This document shows positions 42,974 through 51,430 of a stretch of 64,000 nucleotides of DNA, piece after piece. How positions within the stretch are numbered: position 1 is the first letter of the stretch; each line of letters starts with the position of its first letter. A program made the translations under genes and the position numbers. Location: assembly GCF_001429045.1 (NCBI RefSeq), contig NZ_LMHY01000028.1:268070-332069 (forward strand), written 5' to 3'. This DNA is from Pseudomonas sp. Root71 (GTDB lineage Bacteria; Pseudomonadota; Gammaproteobacteria; Pseudomonadales; Pseudomonadaceae). The notes under the pieces were generated by a model. It worked only from the letters and a program-made list of their open reading frames with translations. It had not been told where the DNA came from and ran no database searches.

Positions 42974-44438
42974 TCAGCTCTACATCAACGGCGAATGGGT
43001 CAGCCCGGACCTGGGCGGCTATCTGGACGTGATCGATCCGGCCACCGAACAAGTCTTCCACCGAGTCGCGGCGGGCACTGAAGAAGATGTCGACCATGCC
43101 GTGCGTGCGGCCCGGCGTGCCTTCGACAATGGCTGGGGCCAGACCAGTGGCACCGAGCGAGCGCAATGGCTGGAGGCGCTAGCCGATGAACTGGAAAGTA
43201 GCCAGCAGGCGCTGGCGGAACTGGAAGTCCGTGACAACGGCAAACCCTTGCCCGAAGCACAGTGGGACATTGGTGATGCGATTGGTTGCTTCCGGTACTA
43301 CGCCGGTTTGGCCCGTGAGCTGGATCAGCAACAGGACCAACCGCTGGCGTTGCCGGATGAGCGCTTTCGCTGCCGCCTCCGCCACGAGCCGATTGGCGTG
43401 GCCGGGCAGATCATTCCCTGGAACTACCCGCTGCTGATGGCCGCGTGGAAGGTCGCGCCAGCCTTGGCCGCCGGGGCCACGGTGGTGTTGAAACCGTCCG
43501 AACTGACGCCGCTGACCGCCCTGGAACTGGCCGCTGCCGCCGACCGCATCGGCTTGCCCGCCGGGGTGTTGAATCTGGTCACGGGCCTTGGCGCCGACGC
43601 CGGCAGCCCGCTCACCGAGCATCCGGGGGTGGACAAACTGGCGTTCACCGGCAGCGTGCCCACCGGGGCGAAAATCATGTCGGCGGCGGCGCGGGACATC
43701 AAGAACATCAGCCTGGAACTGGGGGGCAAGTCAGCCTTCATCGTGTTTGATGATGCTGATGTCGACGCCGCCGTGGAGTGGATTCTGTTCGGGATTTTCT
43801 GGAACCAGGGTCAGGTGTGCAGCGCCACATCACGCCTGTTGGTGCAGGAACGCATCGCCCCGCGCCTGACCGAACGGCTGGTGGAAGAAACCCGCAAGAT
43901 CAGCATCGGTCCCGGCATGCAGCCCGGCGTGCTGCTCGGGCCGCTGGTCAGCCAGGGCCAGTACGACAAGGTGCTCGGTTTCATCGATCAGGGCCTGGCC
44001 AGCGGCGCCCGTTTGCTCACCGGCGGACGGCGACCGGCGCATCTGGCCGAAGGGTATTTCATTGAGCCGGCAATCTTCGACGAGCCGGGACACAGCAGCA
44101 TTCTGTGGCGCGAAGAAGTGTTCGGCCCGGTGCTGTGCATCAAGCGCTTCAAGACCGAAGAGCAAGCAGTGCAAATGGCCAACGCCAGCCGCTTCGGCCT
44201 GGCCGCCGCGGTGATGAGCACCGACTTGCAGCGCACCGCCCGGGTCGCCAACCAACTGCGCGCCGGGATCGTCTGGGTCAACTGCTCGCAACCGACCTTC
44301 GTCGAAGCCCCCTGGGGCGGGATGAAACACAGCGGCATTGGCCGGGAACTGGGCCAGTGGGGGCTGCACAATTACCTGGAGGTCAAGCAGGTGACCGAGT
44401 ACGTCAGTGACCAGCCGTGGGGGTGGTATTTGAAGTAA
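42966..44438 (+). CDS. NAD(P)-dependent aldehyde dehydrogenase (gamma-aminobutyraldehyde/betaine aldehyde type)
   Basis: 490-aa class I/II-type ALDH. Cofactor and active-site features: IGVAGQIIPWNYPLLMAAWKVAPALAAG, FTGSVPTGAKIMSAAA, general base Glu in ISLELGGKSAFIVFDDAD, and catalytic Cys in WNQGQVCSATSRLLV. The tail WGGMKHSGIGRELGQWGLHNYLEVKQVTEYVS is that of betaine/aminoaldehyde dehydrogenases. As the last gene of a polyamine-type importer operon it most likely oxidises an aminoaldehyde produced from imported putrescine-like compounds, as E. coli PatD (YdcW) does. The aminotransferase or oxidase that makes the aldehyde is not in this window. Confidence 0.9.
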   Translation: MRDQLYINGEWVSPDLGGYLDVIDPATEQVFHRVAAGTEEDVDHAVRAARRAFDNGWGQTSGTERAQWLEALADELESSQQALAELEVRDNGKPLPEAQWDIGDAIGCFRYYAGLARELDQQQDQPLALPDERFRCRLRHEPIGVAGQIIPWNYPLLMAAWKVAPALAAGATVVLKPSELTPLTALELAAAADRIGLPAGVLNLVTGLGADAGSPLTEHPGVDKLAFTGSVPTGAKIMSAAARDIKNISLELGGKSAFIVFDDADVDAAVEWILFGIFWNQGQVCSATSRLLVQERIAPRLTERLVEETRKISIGPGMQPGVLLGPLVSQGQYDKVLGFIDQGLASGARLLTGGRRPAHLAEGYFIEPAIFDEPGHSSILWREEVFGPVLCIKRFKTEEQAVQMANASRFGLAAAVMSTDLQRTARVANQLRAGIVWVNCSQPTFVEAPWGGMKHSGIGRELGQWGLHNYLEVKQVTEYVSDQPWGWYLK

Positions 44439-44488
44439 ACAGGTCAACTGTGGCCGGCCGGGGGATTAGCGTTCACTGAAGATCAAAA

Positions 44489-44641
44489 CTGTGGGAGCGG
44501 GCTTGCTCGCGATTGCGGTGGGTCAGGCAATATCTCTGTTGAATGTGCCGGCCTCTTCGCGGGCAAGCCCGCTCCCACAGGGATTGTGGCCAGCCGCGGG
44601 ATTGGCATTCACTGACGATCAAACTGTGGGAGCAGGCTTGT
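44489..44641. repeat. REP pair plus truncated third copy
   Basis: Complete BIME at 44489-44580 (CTGTGGGAGCGGGCTTGCTC... with inverted partner ...GCCCGCTCCCACAG) followed by a truncated copy TGTGGGAGCAGGCTTGTGAC at 44624-44641. The flanks (GATTGGCATTCACTGACGATCAAA) match the spacers of the tandem array at 63504-64000. Confidence 0.85.
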
Positions 44642-44704
44642 GACAACGGGTTATCAACGCGTAACTTGAATGGCCTGCCCTTCAAGACACGCCGGAGTTG
44701 ATCC

Positions 44705-45472
44705 ATGCGCATCGCCTTGCTGTCCGACATGCATCTGTCCGTCAATGCGATCCCCTTTCCCGCCGTGGAGGCCGATATCGTCGTGCTCGCCGGGGACATA
44801 GCACGGCCGGCCAAGGCCATCGAGTGGGCCAGAGCCTGCCCGGTTCCACTGTTGTATGTGGCGGGCAATCACGAGTTCTATAGCAGTGACCTGGTCACCA
44901 CCTACGAACAATTGAACAGTCTGGCGCAAGGCACCCGGATCCACGTACTGGAACGCTCGGAGTACGTCCACGACGGCGTGCGCTTTCTCGGTTGCACCTT
45001 GTGGTCTGACTATCGCCTGCTCGACAGCCCGGATGATCGGGCGCTGGGCATCGATCTGGCGACCCGGCTGATCCGTGACTTCAGCCACATCAAGATCGCC
45101 CCCGACTTTCCGGACCTGTTCACACCGGCCATTTCCCAGCTGGTATTTTTGCAGACGGTCGCCTGGCTGCAAGACTGCTTCAGCCGCGACAGCAGCACAC
45201 CCACGGTGGTGGTCTCGCATTTCGCCCCGACACGGTCGAGCATCAGCCCGACCTTTGCCGGTTCGCCGATCAACTCAAGCTTTGTCTCGGACCTCGAAGC
45301 GCGGATCAAAGACTGGCAGCCGGCACTGTGGCTGCATGGCCATACCCATGGCAGCTTTGACTATCGAGTAGGCAACACCCGGGTGGTCTGCAACCCCCGG
45401 GGCTATGCCAGGAATGGCATCAACGAAAACCCTGATTTCGACGCGGCCTTCGTGATTGACCTGCAGATCTGA
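44705..45472 (+). CDS. Metallophosphoesterase family protein
   Basis: 255-aa calcineurin-like phosphoesterase, cytoplasmic. Metal ligands appear in order: LLSDMHL (D-x-H), VLAGDIAR (GD), VAGNHEFYS (GNHE), VVSHFAPT (H) and WLHGHTHGSFDYR (GHxH). The fold and size match small phosphodiesterase-type members; the true substrate is not predictable. It lies alone between a REP region and an alcohol dehydrogenase gene. Confidence 0.9.
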   Translation: MRIALLSDMHLSVNAIPFPAVEADIVVLAGDIARPAKAIEWARACPVPLLYVAGNHEFYSSDLVTTYEQLNSLAQGTRIHVLERSEYVHDGVRFLGCTLWSDYRLLDSPDDRALGIDLATRLIRDFSHIKIAPDFPDLFTPAISQLVFLQTVAWLQDCFSRDSSTPTVVVSHFAPTRSSISPTFAGSPINSSFVSDLEARIKDWQPALWLHGHTHGSFDYRVGNTRVVCNPRGYARNGINENPDFDAAFVIDLQI

Positions 45473-45598
45473 GGTAATGCTGAAATCAACAGTCTCCAGG
45501 CTCGCACCCGATGGAACGCCGGCAACCCGCTACACTTTCCTCGCTGCGCCGCTGCACCAAAGCGGCCAAACCCCTGACTTCTGATCTGGAGGTATCCC

Positions 45599-46630
45599 AT
45601 GAGCGACAGCAGCGAACTCACCACCTTTACCGGCTGGGCCGCCACGGCAGCGGGCGCGCCACTGGAACGCTACAGCTACGATCCCGGTCCGTTGGGCAAC
45701 GATGAGGTGGAAGTCGCCGTGGAATATTGCGGCGTCTGCCACTCCGACCAGTCGTTGATCGACAACGATTGGGGCATCAGCCACTACCCGTTCATCCCCG
45801 GCCACGAGGTGGTCGGCCGTATCGTACGCCTGGGCGATCAGGTGCGCGGCCTGGAAATGGGGCAACGGGTGGGCATCGGCTGGTACAAGGGCAGTTGCAT
45901 GCATTGCACGTCGTGCATCGAAGGCTCCCATAACCTGTGTCGCACCGTGCAACCAACCATCATCGGCAGCAACGGCGGCTTTGCCGACCGCATTCGTTCG
46001 CACTGGGCCTGGGCCCTGCCGATCCCCGCCGGGCTCGATCCGGCGATGGCTGGGCCGTTGTTCTGTGCAGGTTCCACCGTGTTCAACCCGCTGGTGGAAT
46101 TCGGCATCAAGCCCACCGACCGGGTCGGCGTGGTGGGCATCGGCGGTCTTGGTCACCTGGCGCTGCGCTTCCTCAACGCCTGGGGCTGCGAAGTCACGGC
46201 GTTCACCTCATCGCTGAGCAAGCAGGACGAAGCCAAGCGCCTGGGCGCGCACAAGGTGGTCGCCTCGACCGATACCGATGCGCTCAATGCCATTGCCGGC
46301 ACCCTGGATTTTCTCCTGGTCACCGCCAACGCCAACCTCGACTGGAGCGCCATGCTCGCCACCCTGCGCGGCAAGGGTCGCCTGCACTTTGTCGGCGTCG
46401 TGCCCGATGCCATCCCCATGCACGTGTTCGAACTGATTCCCCAGCAAAAAACCATGTCCGCCTCACCGGTCGGCTCGCCCGCCAACACCGCGACCATGCT
46501 GGAGTTCTGCGCACGCCACCAGATTGTGCCGCAGGTCGAGATGTTTCCCATGAGCCGGATCAACGAGGCCATCGATCATTTGCGCAGCGGCAAGGCGCGC
46601 TACCGCGTGGTGCTGGACGCCAGTCAGTGA
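45599..46630 (+). CDS. Zinc-dependent alcohol dehydrogenase, YahK/cinnamyl-alcohol type
   Basis: 343-aa NADP(H)-preferring medium-chain dehydrogenase/aldehyde reductase. Catalytic Zn site: EYCGVCHSDQSLIDND (Cys) and FIPGHEVVGRI (His-Glu). Structural Zn site: GSCMHCTSCIEGSHNLC. Rossmann motif: VGVVGIGGLGHLALRFL. The overall order matches the YahK/CAD group, which reduces a wide range of aldehydes. A strong GGAGG site lies about 9 nt before the ATG. Single-gene unit; physiological substrate unknown. Confidence 0.92.
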   Translation: MSDSSELTTFTGWAATAAGAPLERYSYDPGPLGNDEVEVAVEYCGVCHSDQSLIDNDWGISHYPFIPGHEVVGRIVRLGDQVRGLEMGQRVGIGWYKGSCMHCTSCIEGSHNLCRTVQPTIIGSNGGFADRIRSHWAWALPIPAGLDPAMAGPLFCAGSTVFNPLVEFGIKPTDRVGVVGIGGLGHLALRFLNAWGCEVTAFTSSLSKQDEAKRLGAHKVVASTDTDALNAIAGTLDFLLVTANANLDWSAMLATLRGKGRLHFVGVVPDAIPMHVFELIPQQKTMSASPVGSPANTATMLEFCARHQIVPQVEMFPMSRINEAIDHLRSGKARYRVVLDASQ

Positions 46631-46707
46631 CAGGCGACGAACGAAGAGAAAGGGCTGCTTGTTCAAGCGTAATGCTGTTCACTTAATAGCGTCCTGAATC
46701 AGAGAAA

Positions 46708-46826
46708 CCTGTGGCGAGGGAGCTTGCTCCCGCTTGAGTGCGTAGCACTCACAAAAATCGGCAATGATTGTCAGATTTTTGGGGCTGCTACGCAGCCCAG
46801 CGCGAGCAAGCTCGCTCGCCACAAAG
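46708..46826. repeat. REP pair with extra inner hairpins
   Basis: Outer arms CCTGTGGCGAGGGAGCTTGC... and ...GAGCAAGCTCGCTCGCCACA; inside are GAGTGCGTAGCACTC and GGGCTGCTACGCAGCCC, both small perfect hairpins. The arrangement lies between convergent genes and may also terminate transcription. Confidence 0.75.
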
Positions 46827-46878
46827 GTACTCACGATCCAAGAGCGCGCCTAAGTGAACAGCGGCCCCTTTTTGTTCC

Positions 46879-48429
46879 TCAGGGATTGGCCACCTGAGCA
46901 GGCAACGCTGGCATATGCGGGTCGTTCCAGGTAAACCGATAGGCTTTGCCGGCCTCTTGCGGCAGGCATTTGCCGTTGTCGGCATCCGCGCCGACGATCG
47001 ACCAGTTCGCCCGGGCGTTTCCCCCCAGCTCACGGGCCGCTTCGGGCTTGAAGCACTGGTTGAGTACGTCATCGGGCACTAAAGCGTAGGCCTTGGGGTG
47101 TTCGCGCAAATAGAGCGCGGCCTTTTCGATGGTCGAATTGTCCATGCCGAAATGCACGATCGGCTGCCGGGCGAACAACCAGTGCCCCTCCTCCCAGTTG
47201 ACCAGCACCAGATCGGCGCCCTGGGTCATGGTCGCCGCCTGGGTCATGAGCACCTGATCAACGTTGGTGCCGTCCTTGAGCGGTTCGATGAAACCACGGG
47301 CGAACCACAACGCGAACCAGGTCGCCACCAGTGCCGGGAACACCCGACGCAAACGCGGGTGACGCTTGAACCAGCGCTTGAGCAGCCACGGGACCAACGG
47401 CGCGGCGACCAGCACCAGCCCGGGCAGCGCCGGGTAGATGTACAACTTGCGCTTGCCCGTGCTGATGCAGAAGAACAGCACCACCAGCAGCACCCAACCG
47501 AGTAGCACCAACACCCGGCCATCGCGTTTTTGCAACTGACGGCGCCAGGCCGGCACCAGCCATGGCAGCACCAGCACCAACGGCAGCCAATACTGCGGAA
47601 TCACCTTGGTGAAGAAGTACCAGAACGGTTCGCGGTGATGCCACGCGGCGGCATACCGGCCCGCCGTCTGGCGCAGGAGAATCTCCCGCGCATAGGCCAC
47701 TTCGTCTGCGCTGCCATCCAAGATGATGGACAAGGCCAGGGGCAGCAGCCAGATCGCAATCGCCGCGAGCATCAGTGCAAACCCGAGCAACCACTTGCGC
47801 GCCTCGCCGGGCATCGCCACCACACCGGGCCAGCCTTTGCGCACCCCATAGGCGTAAGGAATCAGCAACAACGCCGGCAGGAAGCCCACGCCCTTGGTGA
47901 TCACGCCAATGCCCATGGCCGCACAGCCCGCGTAGAACCAGCGCCACGCGGGTCCCAGCAGCAGGTGTCGCGCCAGGCCGTACAGGCCCAGGGAGGTGAA
48001 CAGAATCAGCAAGCTGTCGATCTGACCGGTGCGCAGGATGCTGTAGGTCTGGTAGGTCGCCAGGTACAGTAGCGCGGCGTTGCGCCCGGTACGCTGGGTC
48101 CACAGGCGCCGCCCCAGGTCATAGACCATCGCCGTGACCGTTACCGCCGAAAACAGCCCCGGGATATAAAGGGCGATGTTGGGCTTGCCGCTCAGCCAGG
48201 TGAAGAACGCCACCGTCCACATGAAAATCGGCGGCTTGTCGCCATAGATCTCGGCGGCCCGGTGCGGGATCAGCCACGAGCCGTTCTGCAACATCTCCAG
48301 CGCGACACCGAGGAAACGCTCTTCGTCCACATTCTGCGCCTGACGCAGGCCCATTCCCGCGCCGATCAGCAACAGGGCAAGCAGCATCAGGCCCAGGCAC
48401 TCGACCCTGGGCGACAACGATCTACGCAT
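46879..48429 (-). CDS. ArnT-like glycosyltransferase family 39 membrane protein
   Basis: 516-aa polytopic inner-membrane transferase of the PMT/ArnT (GT83/GT39) superfamily that uses undecaprenyl-phosphate sugars as donors on the periplasmic side. The N-terminal catalytic loop VDEERFLGVALEMLQNGSW and the following YGDKPPIFMWTVAFF are the ArnT-type Asp-Glu and KPP motifs. About eleven to twelve hydrophobic helices follow and a soluble periplasmic tail of ~130 residues ends the protein. Last gene of a four-gene minus-strand operon with a UDP-glucuronate epimerase and a GT2. I infer it transfers an uronic acid to lipid A or core; ArnT itself uses aminoarabinose, for which genes are absent here. 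Confidence 0.85.
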   Translation of the reverse strand: MRRSLSPRVECLGLMLLALLLIGAGMGLRQAQNVDEERFLGVALEMLQNGSWLIPHRAAEIYGDKPPIFMWTVAFFTWLSGKPNIALYIPGLFSAVTVTAMVYDLGRRLWTQRTGRNAALLYLATYQTYSILRTGQIDSLLILFTSLGLYGLARHLLLGPAWRWFYAGCAAMGIGVITKGVGFLPALLLIPYAYGVRKGWPGVVAMPGEARKWLLGFALMLAAIAIWLLPLALSIILDGSADEVAYAREILLRQTAGRYAAAWHHREPFWYFFTKVIPQYWLPLVLVLPWLVPAWRRQLQKRDGRVLVLLGWVLLVVLFFCISTGKRKLYIYPALPGLVLVAAPLVPWLLKRWFKRHPRLRRVFPALVATWFALWFARGFIEPLKDGTNVDQVLMTQAATMTQGADLVLVNWEEGHWLFARQPIVHFGMDNSTIEKAALYLREHPKAYALVPDDVLNQCFKPEAARELGGNARANWSIVGADADNGKCLPQEAGKAYRFTWNDPHMPALPAQVANP

Positions 48430-48432
48430 TGC

Positions 48433-48711
48433 TTATTCCTTTGCGCTTCGGCTTTTGGCAATCAATTGCAGGTTGCGGAAATAGACGAGAGAGCCAAAGG
48501 CCTGGCCGACGATGAACACCGGGTCCTGGCGGTAAATGGCGTAGACGAGCAACAAGGTGCTGCCGACGATGCTCAGGTACCAGAAGTTGGTCGGGATCAC
48601 GCTGCGTTTCTTGTACTCGCTGTACAACCACTGCAAGACAAACCGCCCGGTAAAGGCAGCCTGCCCGGCAAAGCCGACCAGCAGCCAGAGGGTTTCACGG
48701 GTCAGAATCAT
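48433..48711 (-). CDS. LAB_N domain small membrane protein (lipid A disaccharide synthase N-terminal-like)
   Basis: 92-aa inner-membrane protein with three predicted helices (LWLLVGFAGQAAFTGRFVLQWL, then FWYLSIVGSTLLLVYAIY, then DPVFIVGQAFGSLVYFRNL). It matches the LAB_N family found N-terminally in some LpxB proteins and as a stand-alone gene next to GT2/GT39 glycan operons. Its start codon overlaps the GT2 gene stop by 4 nt and its stop is 3 nt from the ArnT-like gene start, so all three are translated together. A role in flipping or holding the polyprenyl-linked sugar is inferred. Confidence 0.85.
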   Translation of the reverse strand: MILTRETLWLLVGFAGQAAFTGRFVLQWLYSEYKKRSVIPTNFWYLSIVGSTLLLVYAIYRQDPVFIVGQAFGSLVYFRNLQLIAKSRSAKE

Positions 48712-49448
48712 CCTTCGAGCTCCTGGGCCTGGGTGTGCAGGCGCGTGCGTTTGATCAGCCACCAGACACCGATCAGGTCAAGAATGCCGACCAGCGCGCG
48801 GTCGAGGTTGCCGTATTTCGAGACTCCGGCCGTGCGCGGCCGATGGTTGACCGGGTGCACGATCATGCGTCCGTTATGGCGCTGGATCAGCGCCGGAATG
48901 TAGCGATGCATGTGGTCGAAGTACGGCAGGCGCAGGAATGCCGCACGCTCGATCAGCTTCAGGCCGCAACCGGTGTCCGGGGTAGCGTCCTTGAGCAGGC
49001 GCCGACGCAGGTTGTTGGCGAACCGCGAGGCGTAGCGTTTGCTCGCGGTGTCACGGCGATTGACCCGGTGCCCGGCCACCAGTTGCACGTCGACCTTGCC
49101 CGGTTCGCCACGCACCAGCGCGAGCATGCCGGGAATGTCCGCCGGGTCGTTCTGGCCGTCGCCATCGAGCGTCGCCAGCCACTGCCCGCGAGCCTCACGG
49201 GCCGCGTGATACAGCGAGGTGCTCTGTCCCAGCGACCGCTCGTGATGCAGGATGCGCAGGGTGTTCAAGCCGTCGTTGCGGATCTGCCGCAGCTCCTGCA
49301 GGGTCGCGTCGGTGCTGCCATCGTCGACCACGATGATTTCGTAAGCCTCGTCGGCCAGCGCCACACGGATCTCTTCCAGCAATGGCTTGAGGTTGTTTGA
49401 TTCGTTCCTGGCGGGAATCAGTACGGATACAAAAATGTCTTGGCTCAT
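48708..49448 (-). CDS. Glycosyltransferase family 2, polyprenyl-phosphate sugar synthase type
   Basis: 246-aa cytoplasmic-face enzyme. N-terminal GT-A features: VSVLIPARNESNNLKPLLEEI, YEIIVVDDGSTDATL and the metal-binding DGDGQNDPADIP. The sequence resembles dolichol-phosphate mannosyltransferase and ArnC/RgtE relatives (FADNLRRRLL-style middle, TPDTGCGLKLIERAAFLRLPYF). A single hydrophobic stretch near the C-terminus (ALVGILDLIGVWWLI) may anchor it. Likely reaction: UDP-uronic acid + undecaprenyl phosphate to polyprenyl-phosphate-sugar. The ATG at MSQDIFVSVL is chosen over a longer start. Second gene of the operon. Confidence 0.87.
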   Translation of the reverse strand: MSQDIFVSVLIPARNESNNLKPLLEEIRVALADEAYEIIVVDDGSTDATLQELRQIRNDGLNTLRILHHERSLGQSTSLYHAAREARGQWLATLDGDGQNDPADIPGMLALVRGEPGKVDVQLVAGHRVNRRDTASKRYASRFANNLRRRLLKDATPDTGCGLKLIERAAFLRLPYFDHMHRYIPALIQRHNGRMIVHPVNHRPRTAGVSKYGNLDRALVGILDLIGVWWLIKRTRLHTQAQELEG

Positions 49449-49495
49449 GGGTCTCTCTCGCCCTGTTTGATTTTTCGAGATCAGAGGCGAACGCT

Positions 49496-50473
49496 TCAAA
49501 TCCGGTAGAACTGCCGATACCACTTCACAAATGCTCTTACGCCGGTTTCCAGCGTCACCTGCGGGCTGAAGCCCACCCGCTCGGCCAGTGCCGAGACATC
49601 GGCCCAGGTCTTGACCACATCACCGGCCTGCATCGGCAGGTAGTTGCGCCGGGCCTGCAGGTCCAGGGCTGATTCCAGGCACTCGACGAAATCCAGCAAC
49701 GCCACAGGCATGCCGCGACCGATGTTGAAGAGCCGGTTGACCCCGGCGACCGAGCCTTCCGGCACCGGAGGCCTTGGGCGCAGTCGGGCGATCCCTTCGA
49801 CAATGTCGTCGACATAGGTGAAGTCGCGGGACATCTGCCCCTGGTTGTAGATGTCGATTGGCAAGCCTTTGAGAATGGCGTCAGTGAACTTGAACAGCGC
49901 CATGTCCGGGCGACCCCACGGGCCGTAGACGGTAAAGAAGCGCAGGCCACTGGCTTTCAGGCCATACAGATGGCAGTAACTTTCGGCCAGCAGTTCATTG
50001 GCGCGCTTGCTGGCGGCGTACAGCGAAACGGGATGTTCGACCGGGTCCTCGACACTGAACGGCAGCTTGCTGTTAGCGCCGTACACCGAACTGCTCGAGG
50101 CGTAGATCAGGTGCTCGGGGCGATGGTGCCGACAGGCTTCCAGCACATTGAGGAAGCCCACCAGATTCGATTGCCCATAGACATCCGGGTTGTCCAGCGA
50201 GAAGCGCACCCCGGCCTGGGCGGCCAGGTGTATCACCTCGGTAAAAGCGTGCTCCTGAAACAGGCTCATCAGGGCCGGCTTATCGACGATGTCCATTTTC
50301 CGGAAACGAAAACCCGGCAGCGTCTCCAGCACCTTGAGGCGTGCGTGCTTGAGTTCCACGTCGTAGTAGTCGTTGAGGTTGTCGATACCGACGACCTCCT
50401 GCCCCTCGCGGCACAAGCGCTGGACCGTATGAAAGCCGATGAAACCGGCCGCACCGGTGACCAGGACGGTCAT
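49496..50473 (-). CDS. NAD-dependent epimerase, UDP-glucuronate 4-epimerase type
   Basis: 325-aa extended short-chain dehydrogenase. NAD motif TGAAGFIGFHTVQRL at the N-terminus, catalytic Ser in SSSSVYGANSKLPF and Tyr-x3-Lys in YAASKRANELLAE. The segments FFTVYGPWGRPDMALFKF and QMSRDFTYVDDIVEGIARL are those of UDP-glucuronate/UDP-galacturonate epimerases (Gae/Cap1J). First gene of the operon, 47 nt before the GT2. It would supply UDP-galacturonic acid from UDP-glucuronic acid. Confidence 0.9.
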   Translation of the reverse strand: MTVLVTGAAGFIGFHTVQRLCREGQEVVGIDNLNDYYDVELKHARLKVLETLPGFRFRKMDIVDKPALMSLFQEHAFTEVIHLAAQAGVRFSLDNPDVYGQSNLVGFLNVLEACRHHRPEHLIYASSSSVYGANSKLPFSVEDPVEHPVSLYAASKRANELLAESYCHLYGLKASGLRFFTVYGPWGRPDMALFKFTDAILKGLPIDIYNQGQMSRDFTYVDDIVEGIARLRPRPPVPEGSVAGVNRLFNIGRGMPVALLDFVECLESALDLQARRNYLPMQAGDVVKTWADVSALAERVGFSPQVTLETGVRAFVKWYRQFYRI

Positions 50474-50671
50474 GGGAAACGCGCCGGAGACTGCGCCGCG
50501 ATCGACGCGAGGTTACTGATCCGGACCCTCGTCAACTTCATGTGTAGTCCCTGCTTATGGCGTCATTCACGCACGGTTGCGTTATGAAGCTTATAAAACA
50601 GACACATTTCAGTTTGGATAACGCCTCGCACTACCTCGGAAAAATAAAATATCTGGCCGAAAACACCCCGG

Positions 50672-51289
50672 TTATCTGGCCGACTCGCCACGGGGTTTGT
50701 AAAAACGGAACAAGCCGATATCCACGGTCCTGATGTATTGCCTGGCCCAGTCCGGCTTGACGGTACGGTCATGGAAATACAAGGCACCCCGGGTGCGATC
50801 CGGCAGTTCCTTGTTCAGGGCCTTGCGTGCGATTTCCTTGGCCATCGCGTAAGGCAGCTCTTCCTGGACCGAATCGGATTTGCCGTCGCACCACCAGGAG
50901 AACTGGCAACTCTTGGTCTGCGAACCCTGCTTGACCACTTTGCACACCGTGTCCGGAAAGCCCTCGTGGCCCAGGCGATTCATGACCACATTGGCCACCG
51001 CCTCCATGTCGGCGGTGTCCTTGCCCTTGGCTTCCCAGTAAATGGACCGGGCCAGGCAGGTGATCGCATCATCCAGCGGCGCGGCGCCGGCCGGGTCGAC
51101 GGCCTGGACTTCGGACGGGGTAATGGCTTCTGCCTTGGGCGCCGGTGCCGGGTTGTTGCTCTCGGCGGCTTTGTGTTCCAGCACCTCGGCCTTGTTCTCG
51201 GCCTCTTGCTGCTTTTGCGCTTGATCCGCAGCGAATACCGGGCCAAGCAACGTCAGGGCGAGGCAGGTGGCGATCCAGTCGAAGCGCAT
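50672..51289 (-). CDS. Cell wall hydrolase, SleB/Hydrolase_2 family
   Basis: 205-aa exported protein with a Sec signal peptide (MRFDWIATCLALTLLGPVFA, cleavage near AADQA). A Glu/Ala/Lys-rich linker (~25-65) is followed by the SleB-type domain: ITCLARSIYWEAKGKDTADMEAVANVVMNRL with the catalytic glutamate in YWEAKG, and QFSWWCDGKSD. It cleaves or remodels peptidoglycan; in non-sporulating bacteria the precise role is not defined. The start at MRFDWIA is preferred over an ATG 12 nt earlier. Single gene. Confidence 0.9.
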   Translation of the reverse strand: MRFDWIATCLALTLLGPVFAADQAQKQQEAENKAEVLEHKAAESNNPAPAPKAEAITPSEVQAVDPAGAAPLDDAITCLARSIYWEAKGKDTADMEAVANVVMNRLGHEGFPDTVCKVVKQGSQTKSCQFSWWCDGKSDSVQEELPYAMAKEIARKALNKELPDRTRGALYFHDRTVKPDWARQYIRTVDIGLFRFYKPRGESAR

Positions 51290-51430
51290 GGTCGGTGTCA
51301 CTCGGTGAGTGGTTCGATTGAGTCTAGTAGTGAAATGATTTCGCCCACCCCACTACACTCTGGATAAATCCGTTGTCCTGGATGGACCAACTTCGCGCAT
51401 CATGGACGCAATCTGCTCAAGGGGATATTC

